Below, piece by piece: positions 23,076 through 29,301 of a DNA stretch of 34,398 nt; positions within the stretch are counted from its first letter, which is position 1, and every line of letters starts with the position of its first letter. A program made the translations under genes and the position numbers. Under the pieces are notes generated by a model that was not told the DNA's origin, did no database searches, and saw only the letters and a list, made by a program, of their open reading frames with translations. The stretch is taken from the IMG/VR virus record IMGVR_UViG_3300045995_000374, positions 1-34,398 of that record. One strand, given 5' to 3'. The DNA comes from a virus.

Positions 23076-23605
23076 TTTGCCGCCTTTTTTGGGTATTTCA
23101 TTCGTAAATTTGATATTGATATTGCGCTGTAGCAACCATCATCAAATGCAACTAGGTTTTTTCTAACCCATGACCTTTTAAAGTCTTTGTTGCATTTTGA
23201 CCATCCGATTAGTGATAATTCCTCGACAACATCACCCGCTTTAGCCCGCTCGAGGTCAAATGGCAGAGCGGCTGATAGTTTGCGCCTAACATCGACACCA
23301 GTAGACACCAATGCCTGTAGCACCGTCAGATTGCTATTTGCTGTAGCCCATTCGTATTCATTATGCAATGGATTGTCGTAAATTAACCGCGTTTCCCACA
23401 TTAAATACTCGTCACCACCATGCACTTTTACGCCGTGGTCAAATAGCTCTGACGGTGGCTTTGTTTTAATATCACACCATCCGACAAGCTCGCGATTTAA
23501 CTCGTCATTTGAAGAAAATCTTAGTCCTTTGTCGTCGGTAAACCGCTCATAAGTATCGTCCGCGAATTCTTCAATTGCTTGCTGTACTTGTTGCCCAATA
23601 TTCAT
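23072..23605 (-). CDS. Hypothetical early protein
   Basis: 177 residues from ATG 23605, which overlaps the preceding TGA and has AGGTG seven bases upstream; a longer start at 23632 is less likely. The protein is acidic in its first half (EEFADDTYERFTDDKG) and basic at the C-terminus (LRMKYPKKAAK), and contains LWETRLIYDNPLHNEYEW and WSKCNKDFKRSWVRKN segments. I see no signal, membrane span or catalytic motif that I recognise. It is the last sizeable gene of the leftward early operon, downstream of the exonuclease module. Confidence 0.7.
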   Translation of the reverse strand: MNIGQQVQQAIEEFADDTYERFTDDKGLRFSSNDELNRELVGWCDIKTKPPSELFDHGVKVHGGDEYLMWETRLIYDNPLHNEYEWATANSNLTVLQALVSTGVDVRRKLSAALPFDLERAKAGDVVEELSLIGWSKCNKDFKRSWVRKNLVAFDDGCYSAISISNLRMKYPKKAAK

Positions 23606-23940
23606 TTTGACACCTGCGGCAGTGGTAGCCATTTTTTATAATTGTCACGCTCAAACTCAGCGACAAGGCGCGCGCTAAAAACCTTTCCGTTATTTTTATG
23701 TACCATAATATCAACAAACAGCGGCGCGTCTTTCATATCCTGCCAAGGCGCAAAATCCCACCATTCGGCGGCTGTTAGTGGGGTTAGTTCGTCAGGATCA
23801 TAAACATGACGTTTTGAGCGGTCATCAATAACTAGTTTGATTGAGCATGATTTTTCAGTTATTCTAACAATTGACCCGCTTGATTTTTCTTTGCACAACA
23901 CCCCATTTTCAGGGATGTTTTCGTGCCATTTTTTGTTCAT
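23602..23940 (-). CDS. Hypothetical early protein
   Basis: 112 residues from ATG 23940, preceded by GGGGGA. The sequence starts MNKKWHENIPENGVLCKEKSSGSIVRITEK and contains TAAEWWDFAPWQDMKDAPLFVDIM, an arrangement often seen in small phage early proteins of unknown function: a short beta barrel-like first half and a 'W.P...MKDAP.dg..il' segment. Its stop overlaps the next gene start. No function assigned. Confidence 0.7.
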   Translation of the reverse strand: MNKKWHENIPENGVLCKEKSSGSIVRITEKSCSIKLVIDDRSKRHVYDPDELTPLTAAEWWDFAPWQDMKDAPLFVDIMVHKNNGKVFSARLVAEFERDNYKKWLPLPQVSK

Positions 23941-23992
23941 AAATCCCCCGTTGCTCACATTATTGGCAAGGTGAGCAAGTTACAAATTATTG

Positions 23993-24271
23993 TTAAACGG
24001 CAGCCTGAGCATTGACCGCTCGCAATACCGATAGATGTTGCTGCGCTGCTTGTTCGGTCGAGTGGATTAAACCGTTTTTTAATGCATTAATATCCCAGTT
24101 GTCATTATTCCATTCATACTTAATAATTTTAAATGATGGGTCAATGCAATAATACTCCCGACCAAATTCCAAATCACCGCGCACAGGCTCAGGATATTCC
24201 ATAATAACGCCATTTATCGTGATTTTGCAGGCTCTTTCTGGCTTGATTACTGATAACTCTGTGTTTTCCAT
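23993..24271 (-). CDS. Hypothetical early protein
   Basis: 92 residues with a clear AAGGAA ribosome site upstream of ATG 24271. The sequence (MENTELSVIKPERACKITINGVIMEYPEPVRGDLEFGREYYCIDPSF...) has a beta-rich first half followed by a C-terminal helix rich in Ala and Gln. It is next to the exonuclease gene in the leftward operon. No family recognised. Confidence 0.7.
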   Translation of the reverse strand: MENTELSVIKPERACKITINGVIMEYPEPVRGDLEFGREYYCIDPSFKIIKYEWNNDNWDINALKNGLIHSTEQAAQQHLSVLRAVNAQAAV

Positions 24272-24293
24272 TGTAAATTCCTTGATTAGCTGT

Positions 24294-25172
24294 TTAATTA
24301 AACTGCTCTAAAATCGATTCAATCATCAATTCTGCTTTCGTTATTCTCGATAGCAGAAAATCAGCATCGGCTTGAACTAAATCAAAATGATGCACGAATA
24401 AATCGTTCGGCGCGGTTTGGCGTGGATCAAACGATGCGAACATAAACTTATCGACTTTTGCGCACATCATTTGCAGGGTGGCTTGCCAGTAGTACAGCGG
24501 ATAATCGCGTTTGAATTGGGCGAATGACTGAATGTTTTTGTAGTCTATGCCGTGGATTCGGCGGTTGAATGGGCATTTAATATCGAGGACGAATTTTCGA
24601 TAGTCGATATATCGGCGTTCGTAAACCAGCGAGTCGGGCGTTGCGCCTACTTTTTCAAAGCCATCCATCAAGATAAACTCTTGATCTTCACAAGTGGCGC
24701 GAAAATCTAGCGCGGGGTATCGAGACTTTAGTGTCTCAACAGCAAAAGCCTCCTTAGCATTTCCCCACCGAGTCGCTTTATTACCAAAAGAAACATCGGA
24801 CTCTTCACAAAATCCCGTTAAGCGCATCATTGCAATTTCTTCAGCCCACGTTACCGCCCCTTCTGGCAAGTCGTCATTAACCATTCTATCTAGCTGTTTT
24901 TTCTTAGATTCACGCGATTTTTCAGCGGCTTTAGTGCCACGGGTAGACGTGGATATTTGATAATCCAATTCCTCTATTTCCAGCTCCAAAGCCGCGATTA
25001 CTTGATGGTCTGGCTGATATGTTGCCAGTGTTGCGACGTGCGACGCACTAATAAAGCCACAATGGCTTTTTGCGTGGGTGATTTGTTCGTTTTCAGGCTC
25101 TACCAACTTGATAACTTGCTGTCTACTTGTGTCTAGCCCTAAAAACTGGTTTAATAATTCTTGTTCGTTCAT
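24294..25172 (-). CDS. Recombination exonuclease, YqaJ / lambda Exo family
   Basis: 292 residues; GAGGA ribosome site seven bases before ATG 25172. This 5'-3' double-strand exonuclease generates single-stranded tails for phage recombination. Conserved motifs appear in order: RWGNAKEAFAVE (R135, E141), VGATPDSLV (D180), and LDIKCPF (D197-x-K199), followed by the YYWQATLQMMCAKVDKFMFASF helix typical of YqaJ. Metal would be bound by the Asp/Glu residues. About 110 N-terminal residues precede the nuclease core and include a charged coiled coil (LELEIEELDYQIS...). The adjacent gene at 25226-25753 is the expected place for its annealing partner. Confidence 0.9.
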   Translation of the reverse strand: MNEQELLNQFLGLDTSRQQVIKLVEPENEQITHAKSHCGFISASHVATLATYQPDHQVIAALELEIEELDYQISTSTRGTKAAEKSRESKKKQLDRMVNDDLPEGAVTWAEEIAMMRLTGFCEESDVSFGNKATRWGNAKEAFAVETLKSRYPALDFRATCEDQEFILMDGFEKVGATPDSLVYERRYIDYRKFVLDIKCPFNRRIHGIDYKNIQSFAQFKRDYPLYYWQATLQMMCAKVDKFMFASFDPRQTAPNDLFVHHFDLVQADADFLLSRITKAELMIESILEQFN

Positions 25173-25225
25173 TGTTTTATCCTCAAAAATTGCCGCGCTA
25201 TGGTTCAGATAACGCGGCTTTTACG

Positions 25226-25753
25226 TTAGCCGTTCAGCAAAACTTCAATATCAAAAGTTCTTGATTTAAAGGCGTTGGTCTTATTACGGATCTCGCCAGT
25301 GTAGGTGATTCTAACCATCGTTCTGCTATTGCCTAAAATTACATACCCCCGTTGAATTGCATCCTCGATAGTTGATACCGCCCGTTTTGCAGACAGTGAC
25401 CAACGCATGATTTTTGGGTTTCCGTCTTTATCCTCCCCCAATGATGCTAGAGAAACTGATTTAACCATTTCTGTTAGACCTTGCCTATCGGGATTCATGC
25501 TTGGGAATGGCTTCATGCCAATGCCTATAACAACAAAATCCATAAATTCCCCCAATTCCAGCTCTAAGTTTTCCTCATTTAACTTAATCGGCAGGGGTGC
25601 GGACGATGATGTATCAGGAATCATTGCCCCATTATTTAAATCACTTTGCTCAAGCTCTTCCGCTGTGTAGCGACTTGCCAGTGGGCGTTGTTGCGTTGCA
25701 ACTGCGTTATTCTGCGCGGTCTCTGTGACTGCTACTTGTGTGTTTTCGCTCAT
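25226..25753 (-). CDS. Possible ssDNA-binding or annealing partner of the exonuclease
   Basis: 175 residues from ATG 25753; ATG 25765 is possible, and neither has a strong ribosome site. The first ~60 residues are polar and look disordered (Gln/Thr/Ala/Ser-rich). The rest is beta-prone: GEFMDFVVIGIGMKPFP ... IMRWSLSAKRAVSTIEDAIQRGYVILGNSRTMVRITYTGEIRNKTNAFKSRTFDIEVL. The 'V.I.Y.G....KTN.FKS..F.vevl' ending suggests an OB-fold ssDNA-binding protein. It is not a recognisable RecT, Erf or Red-beta. Position immediately before exo supports a joint role. This is an inference. Confidence 0.55.
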   Translation of the reverse strand: MSENTQVAVTETAQNNAVATQQRPLASRYTAEELEQSDLNNGAMIPDTSSSAPLPIKLNEENLELELGEFMDFVVIGIGMKPFPSMNPDRQGLTEMVKSVSLASLGEDKDGNPKIMRWSLSAKRAVSTIEDAIQRGYVILGNSRTMVRITYTGEIRNKTNAFKSRTFDIEVLLNG

Positions 25754-25797
25754 AAATAAATCCATCGTTGTTGGTGAAATAACTAACTGGCTTAAGA

Positions 25798-26025
25798 TTA
25801 GCCGATAAAATAAAAAGCCGTTGCGACCATTGCAATCAAAAACCCCGCTATAATCCCGTATGCTAACGGCTTCATGTTTGCGTCAAAGTTATCCGATTGA
25901 CCGAAAAATTCTTCAGGTGGCGGTGTGTGGCGCGGTTGATGCGCTGGGGCGTTGTTTTTGCAGTCGAATCCGACGCGGACACGATTAGCTCCATGCAGTT
26001 TCTTTTGTTGCGATATAGTTTGCAT
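25798..26025 (-). CDS. Small membrane protein with C-terminal anchor
   Basis: 75 residues from ATG 26025, with AGGA eight bases upstream. The N-terminal ~50 residues are basic and polar (MQTISQQKKLHGANRVRVGFDCKN), followed by a proline/histidine patch (PAHQPRHTPPPEE). The last ~22 residues, LAYGIIAGFLIAMVATAFYFIG, are a transmembrane helix, so it is probably a tail-anchored protein. No known family; membrane-anchored early phage proteins may act against host functions, but nothing specific is visible. Confidence 0.6.
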   Translation of the reverse strand: MQTISQQKKLHGANRVRVGFDCKNNAPAHQPRHTPPPEEFFGQSDNFDANMKPLAYGIIAGFLIAMVATAFYFIG

Positions 26026-26041
26026 TTTTATATCCTGGTTA

Positions 26042-26308
26042 TTACGCGACGTTTCGATATTCGACAGTCGCAAATTGATTGTTAATTGCCCGTTTTAATC
26101 GACTGACTGACGAATCAGTTATGCGAGACCAAAGCCACGCAAGGTCTTCAATAACCATTTCAGCATCGTAGCCTTGCTCAATGCCGAATAAAATTATTTT
26201 CTTGATGCTCGGCAGTACGTCATCGATAACCTCAAAATCCTCAACGCTGTTTTCGTGTTCGCTATCGAACGGATTGAAGCTGTCATAACTAGCTTGATCG
26301 CAGTACAT
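26042..26308 (-). CDS. Small acidic hypothetical protein
   Basis: 88 residues from ATG 26308, chosen because a perfect GGAGG lies eight bases upstream and the ATG overlaps the previous TAA (TAATG). The first half is acidic (FDSEHENSVEDFEVIDDVLPS), the second half contains helices IKKIILFGIEQGYDAEMVIEDLAWLWSRIT and a basic RLKRAINNQF. No family recognised. Confidence 0.65.
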   Translation of the reverse strand: MYCDQASYDSFNPFDSEHENSVEDFEVIDDVLPSIKKIILFGIEQGYDAEMVIEDLAWLWSRITDSSVSRLKRAINNQFATVEYRNVA

Positions 26309-26535
26309 TACACAGCCTCCGCATAACTCGTATAAGACAAAACACCAAGAGGCAAGCTTACCCGCCCTTGGTCGTGACATAGAATGTCACCGATTGCCCG
26401 TTTATCGCCCAAAACCATTGAAATGGCCTGCTCTTTGTCCCTTGCAACGCAGTAGACGCTTATCGACTGCTCGCCGATGAATAGCGCGTAATCTGAGTTT
26501 GCGACAACGAGAGACACGAAAAATATAATGTTCAT
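26308..26535 (-). CDS. Small hypothetical protein with hydrophobic N-terminus
   Basis: 75 residues from ATG 26535, with GAGG five bases upstream (a GTG at 26541 is the alternative). The N-terminus (MNIIFFVSLVVANSDYALFIG) is hydrophobic but short, and might be a weak signal or a buried strand. The rest (SVYCVARDKEQAISMVLGDKRAIGDILCHDQG) looks soluble. It is the first gene after an apparent terminator, and its stop overlaps the next ATG. Confidence 0.6.
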   Translation of the reverse strand: MNIIFFVSLVVANSDYALFIGEQSISVYCVARDKEQAISMVLGDKRAIGDILCHDQGRVSLPLGVLSYTSYAEAV

Positions 26536-26550
26536 ATTCACCTCGATATT

Positions 26551-26577
26551 AAAAAATGCCCACCGCTTCCAGTGGGC
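26551..26577 (-). terminator. Minus-strand terminator within the leftward operon
   Basis: A 6-bp GC-rich stem (GCCCAC / GTGGGC, 26558-26577) with an 8-base loop is followed on the minus strand by A and six T (complement of 26551-26557). It lies between the gene ending at 26612 and the start at 26535 and may attenuate downstream expression. Confidence 0.7.
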
Positions 26578-26586
26578 TAGGTAAGT

Positions 26587-26606
26587 GGCGGAGCGTCCGC
26601 CGATTT
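26587..26606 (+). terminator. Plus-strand-oriented hairpin with T-run
   Basis: GGCGGA-GCG-TCCGCC (26587-26601) followed by GATTTTT is terminator-like on the plus strand, although no plus-strand gene reaches it. It may block antisense transcription or be a structural element in the leader of the 26535 gene. Confidence 0.4.
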
Positions 26607-26611
26607 TTAAA

Positions 26612-27298
26612 TTAACAACACGCTAATAATTGATCGACAGCCGGCTTAAAATCAGCCTGTCTACGCAACCACACCGCCATTCTGATACATCCGTTCACGT
26701 CCCCGCTTTCGCGCATCAAATCCTGCCCCCCGTGAGCTTTGATAAATGCTTTTGTATGTGCTGTCGGGCGCAGGTATTGTACTTTTTCACCGCCGCACAC
26801 TACTAAAACAATTCTATACCCGCGATTTTTGCGATAGTGATTGGCTTCTGAGTCGATAAGCATGTCACCAGATTTTAGCTCCAAATCCGCCCCGCGTTTT
26901 AGAAATGAAGCATTGATTCTTGTGCCATCTAATTGTTGGTCTTCTGGAACTTGTACACACCACCATGAGCAGCGGCTGTCTTCGGGTTTTGCTATGTATG
27001 TTATGGTTGGTTGTATTTCATCCGCCCATTTTTCAATGTCTAGCGTTGCTAAATCGTCAAGTGCTGTGCGTGCTTTTTGCCCGGCAACAAGCTCATCACA
27101 TTCAGCCAGTTCTTGATCGACATCAGGTGCTTCAACATCATTACTCACTGGCAACTCAAACAAATCACCCTTTTTCACAGCGCTTTCAGTTTCGACAACA
27201 TAACCACTCAATTTTTTAGCTGATTTTTCAGCCAAATCTAGGCTTTTGTGGATACTTAAAACTTCGCCAGAATTGGCTAATACGATAAATTTACTCAT
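26612..27298 (-). CDS. Hypothetical early protein
   Basis: 228 residues. A GGAG ribosome site lies inside the duplicated leader repeat upstream. The N-terminus (MSKFIVLANSGEVLSIHKSLDLAEKSAKKLSGYVVE) looks like a small strand-helix domain. It continues with an acidic linker (residues ~40-85) and a C-terminal ~140 residues with WWCVQVPEDQQLDGTRINASFLKRGADLELKSGDMLIDSEANHYRKNRGYRIVLVVCGG, a beta-rich core. The tail ends DQLLACC. No family recognised. Confidence 0.7.
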   Translation of the reverse strand: MSKFIVLANSGEVLSIHKSLDLAEKSAKKLSGYVVETESAVKKGDLFELPVSNDVEAPDVDQELAECDELVAGQKARTALDDLATLDIEKWADEIQPTITYIAKPEDSRCSWWCVQVPEDQQLDGTRINASFLKRGADLELKSGDMLIDSEANHYRKNRGYRIVLVVCGGEKVQYLRPTAHTKAFIKAHGGQDLMRESGDVNGCIRMAVWLRRQADFKPAVDQLLACC

Positions 27299-27358
27299 GA
27301 CACTCTCCAGATAATTACAATCATTTAAGCCGACTGCTTGGCCTCGCCCCGTTTGGGC
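27294..27358 (-). repeat. 65-bp perfect direct repeat, copy 1 (gene leader)
   Basis: Identical to 27603-27667 over all 65 bases. On the minus strand it ends with the ribosome site GGAGAG and the ATGAG start of the gene at 27298. It therefore is a shared 5' leader containing SD, spacer and start codon, and includes a short GCCC...GGGC inverted repeat. Confidence 0.95.
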
Positions 27359-27361
27359 TTT

Positions 27362-27607
27362 TTATTGCATTAAATCTTTTATGTAGTCGCTAGCACTCAA
27401 TACGCCAGCGACCACCTTAAACCCCAGCGTCACTTTGTCGTATGATCTAATGTCCCGATCGTCTTGAAATGACCATGACATATCACCGTAAAAAATCCAA
27501 CATGAATAATGAGGGTTGGCTTCTAGCGTTTTTACAAAATCTGCTGGTGTGTAGACAGTTTTGTCGTTTGCACTATATGTACGTAAAAAATCACCTATTG
27601 TTCTCAT
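27362..27607 (-). CDS. Small hypothetical protein
   Basis: 81 residues starting MRTIGDFLRTYSANDKTVYTPADFVKTLEANPHYSCWIFYGDMSWSFQDD. It uses the same duplicated leader (27603-27667) as the gene downstream, so the two should be translated at similar levels. There is no membrane segment or recognisable motif. It is an acidic, aromatic-rich soluble protein. Confidence 0.65.
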   Translation of the reverse strand: MRTIGDFLRTYSANDKTVYTPADFVKTLEANPHYSCWIFYGDMSWSFQDDRDIRSYDKVTLGFKVVAGVLSASDYIKDLMQ

Positions 27608-27667
27608 GACACTCTCCAGATAATTACAATCATTTAAGCCGACTGCTTGGCCTCGCCCCGTTTGGGC
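27603..27667 (-). repeat. 65-bp perfect direct repeat, copy 2 (gene leader)
   Basis: The second copy lies upstream of the gene at 27607 and is placed at the same distance from its start codon as copy 1. The spacing between copies is 309 bases, which corresponds to one complete small gene. Confidence 0.95.
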
Positions 27668-27671
27668 GTTA

Positions 27672-27872
27672 TCAAATCCAACTTATTACTGCATTTGATT
27701 CGTCGATTTCTTGACCGTCTATTGCGTTTTCTATGTAAATCTTGCCCATTAATTCATGGACACCGTTATCGTAGATCGCAGTGATAAGGCCGACCGTCCA
27801 GTCTGTAGCGCTTGCAAACACTGTAAATCCCAAACCCTCTACGTCTTTTACCGCTTCTAAATATGTTGTCAT
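27672..27872 (-). CDS. Small hypothetical protein, first gene of the leftward operon
   Basis: 66 residues (MTTYLEAVKDVEGLGFTVFASATDWTVGLITAIYDNGVHELMGKIYIENAIDGQEIDESNAVISWI). AGGTG lies six bases before ATG 27872. It is the closest gene to the leftward promoter at 27921-27948. The sequence looks like a compact alpha-beta protein. No family recognised. Confidence 0.65.
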   Translation of the reverse strand: MTTYLEAVKDVEGLGFTVFASATDWTVGLITAIYDNGVHELMGKIYIENAIDGQEIDESNAVISWI

Positions 27873-27920
27873 TATTGCACCTGTTAGTTTTATTAAATTT
27901 TCTTGCTTCCTTGGCTGACG

Positions 27921-27948
27921 ATTTTACACGAATTTTTAATTACGTCAA
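27921..27948 (-). promoter_or_regulatory. Leftward early promoter
   Basis: On the minus strand: -35 TTGACG (complement of 27943-27948), a 16-bp spacer and -10 TAAAAT (complement of 27921-27926). It is the best sigma70-like match in the divergent region and lies 49 bases upstream of the first leftward start codon. Confidence 0.7.
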
Positions 27949-27956
27949 CAATTATT

Positions 27957-27971
27957 TAATTATTTTTTAAT
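27957..27971. promoter_or_regulatory. AT-rich 15-mer operator candidate, copy 1
   Basis: TAATTATTTTTTAAT occurs here and again exactly at 27979-27993, 22 bases (about two helical turns) apart, between the divergent leftward and rightward promoters. A shortened form (AATTATTTAAT) also sits at 27950-27960. Confidence 0.5.
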
Positions 27972-27978
27972 GAAAAGA

Positions 27979-27993
27979 TAATTATTTTTTAAT
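27979..27993. promoter_or_regulatory. AT-rich 15-mer operator candidate, copy 2
   Basis: An exact repeat of 27957-27971. A one-mismatch version (AATTACTTTTTAATT) is found at 33036-33050 just upstream of another strong promoter. The shared placement suggests binding by one regulator. Confidence 0.5.
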
Positions 27994-28015
27994 TGCTCTA
28001 TATATATGTCATAAT
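27987..28015 (+). promoter_or_regulatory. Weak candidate rightward early promoter
   Basis: CATAAT (28010-28015) is a fair -10 box; at 17 bp spacing the -35 region is TTTTAA (27987-27992), which overlaps operator candidate copy 2. The -35 is poor, so the promoter may need activation or the true box may differ. Confidence 0.35.
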
Positions 28016-28049
28016 ACGCCCTCTTTTAAAAAAAAACAGGGGCAATACA

Positions 28050-28277
28050 ATGGATAAAAAAACGATACTAAAGCGATACAGCGGCAAGCGCCTTGCGGAA
28101 GTAATTTTTGATGGCGTGACGGGTATCTCTGCTGCACTAGGTGGTAAGCCGTGCTATCAGGTGATATGGGCATGGCGTAACAATAACATCCCAGCAAAGC
28201 ACCGAGCTAAGCTTGTTGAAGCGGCACGGGGCAAGGGCTTTGATGTTGAGGAATTTAATTTTAGGGGTGATTTATGA
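28050..28277 (+). CDS. Cro/YdaS-like small DNA-binding regulator
   Basis: 75 residues from ATG 28050, with AGGGG upstream. It shows the layout of Cro/YdaS-type helix-turn-helix proteins: GVTGISAALGGKPCYQVIWAWRNNNIPAKHRAKLVEAARGKGFD. The block W-x-x-x-x-IPAKHR is particularly typical of this group. As the first rightward gene facing a divergent early operon with repeated operator candidates, it is the natural regulator of this switch. No CI-type partner with a peptidase or dimerisation domain is present. Its stop overlaps the next ATG. Confidence 0.72.
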   Translation: MDKKTILKRYSGKRLAEVIFDGVTGISAALGGKPCYQVIWAWRNNNIPAKHRAKLVEAARGKGFDVEEFNFRGDL

Positions 28278-28519
28278 GCAACAGCAAAGTGACGTGCGAT
28301 CAATGCCAATACTACACGCCATCGGCAGTGGGAGGAAACGGGGATTGCACGCAGTGGGACAGCCAAATTAAACAGGGCGTATCAGTACAACAAAACGCCC
28401 TGTTTTATCGTGAGCAGTTGGGCGGTGATTCGCTATACTCGAATTGTGAGTTTTTAGCCGACGAATATCGTAATTGCAGGGTGTTTGCAGGCCGCTATGC
28501 GTTTGTGGTGGGTGATTGA
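28274..28519 (+). CDS. Small cysteine-rich hypothetical protein
   Basis: 81 residues with CDQC near the N-terminus and further cysteines at about residues 25, 58 and 68, a possible zinc-binding set (C-x2-C...C...C). Such small 'CxxC..Y' proteins are frequent in phage early operons, but their role is not known to me. ATG 28274 overlaps the regulator's stop codon (ATGA). Confidence 0.65.
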   Translation: MSNSKVTCDQCQYYTPSAVGGNGDCTQWDSQIKQGVSVQQNALFYREQLGGDSLYSNCEFLADEYRNCRVFAGRYAFVVGD

Positions 28520-28520
28520 A

Positions 28521-28688
28521 ATGAAAATAGAAACACCATCACAGCGAACGGCGCGACGGAACAAAGAAGCCCAGCAAGCCGAAAGGTCGGCTAAAAAAGA
28601 ACTTGGTGAGATAGCGGTGATTTATAACGAAAAGCCAAAAGATGACTTTAAGGACCATACGCCGCTTTATCGACATCGTAGCAGTTGA
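28521..28688 (+). CDS. Small basic hypothetical protein
   Basis: 55 residues from ATG 28521, a start preferred over 28485 because it follows the previous stop and a GGGTGA element. Charged and probably helical (MKIETPSQRTARRNKEAQQAERSAKKELGEIAVIYNEKPKDD). It ends just before a terminator. No family recognised; nucleic acid binding is possible from composition only. Confidence 0.55.
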   Translation: MKIETPSQRTARRNKEAQQAERSAKKELGEIAVIYNEKPKDDFKDHTPLYRHRSS

Positions 28689-28697
28689 TAATAAATA

Positions 28698-28724
28698 AAC
28701 CCGCAGTTGTTGGAGCGGGTTTTT
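28698..28724 (+). terminator. Rho-independent terminator
   Basis: Stem AACCCGC (28698-28704) pairs with GCGGGTT (28715-28721) around a 10-base loop and is followed by T residues. It ends the short regulator transcript before the replication operon. Confidence 0.8.
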
Positions 28725-28735
28725 ACCTATTGATG

Positions 28736-28764
28736 TTGATGTTTTTGTTTTGTGGGTGTATATT
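28736..28764 (+). promoter_or_regulatory. Promoter of the HNH/replication operon
   Basis: TTGATG (28736-28741), a 17-bp spacer and TATATT (28759-28764). A second TTGATG lies directly before it at 28730. It follows a terminator and is 37 bases upstream of ATG 28801. Confidence 0.6.
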
Positions 28765-28800
28765 GCGCTATCGTATCGTAATAACACAAGGGGTTAAGAA

Positions 28801-29004
28801 ATGAAAAAGAAGAAATTGCTGCTTAGGCGTGATGCAATAATAACTGGAAAGTCCATGTACTTTACTGGTAAACCGTGTAGCCATGGTCATACTTCACATC
28901 GTTACACTTCAACTGGACATTGCTTAGAGTGCCTAAGACTGAGAGCGGTTAATGATCGCATTGCCATTAAAAAAGGGCGCGAACAGGCGGTGATTCATGT
29001 TTAA
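28801..29004 (+). CDS. Small zinc-finger-like protein (N-terminal module of HNH proteins)
   Basis: 67 residues. The central motif FTGKPCSHGHTSHRYTSTGHCLEC is well known as an N-terminal Zn-binding module of phage HNH endonucleases ('GkPC..GH...R....G.C..C'). Here it ends after a short basic tail, and the HNH core is encoded by the next gene, which begins 8 bases before this stop in a different frame. It may be a split endonuclease or two cooperating proteins. Confidence 0.65.
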   Translation: MKKKKLLLRRDAIITGKSMYFTGKPCSHGHTSHRYTSTGHCLECLRLRAVNDRIAIKKGREQAVIHV

Positions 29005-29299
29005 CTTTAATAACGAGCTTAAATGCGCTTACTGCGGCGTGGCTGAGGAAATAATGACCGTAGACCACATTCACCCTACATCAAAAGGAGGATCAAATCA
29101 CAAGAGCAACAGACGTATATCCTGCAAGTCTTGCAACTCAATGAAGCACAACAAAAGCACCGATGAATTTAGGGAATTACTGGGGCTAAAAGCAATGGGC
29201 TTGCACGAAATAATAGGTCTTCCGACATACAAAAGACTGAAAGATTTTGGCGTAGATATGCCTGAAATCCCTCATATTAAATTTCACTTTGAGTATTAG
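28997..29299 (+). CDS. HNH endonuclease (core domain)
   Basis: 100 residues. The HNH/zinc pattern is clear: CAYC (C-x2-C) near residue 10, then VDHIHPTSKGGSNHKSNRR with the catalytic-type His, and CKSCNSMK as the second C-x2-C pair. The C-terminal 40 residues are a short helical extension. Such small HNH proteins nick or cut DNA. Since the Zn module gene just upstream overlaps it, they are likely translated together. It lies before the initiator gene. Confidence 0.82.
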   Translation: MFNFNNELKCAYCGVAEEIMTVDHIHPTSKGGSNHKSNRRISCKSCNSMKHNKSTDEFRELLGLKAMGLHEIIGLPTYKRLKDFGVDMPEIPHIKFHFEY

Positions 29300-29301
29300 C
29301 A

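Noticed and set aside
27340-27364. Plus-strand terminator at GCCC-CGTTT-GGGC-TTTTT
   Set aside because: The stem is only 4 bp, there is no plus-strand gene before it, and the second copy of the repeat at 27653 lacks the T-run.
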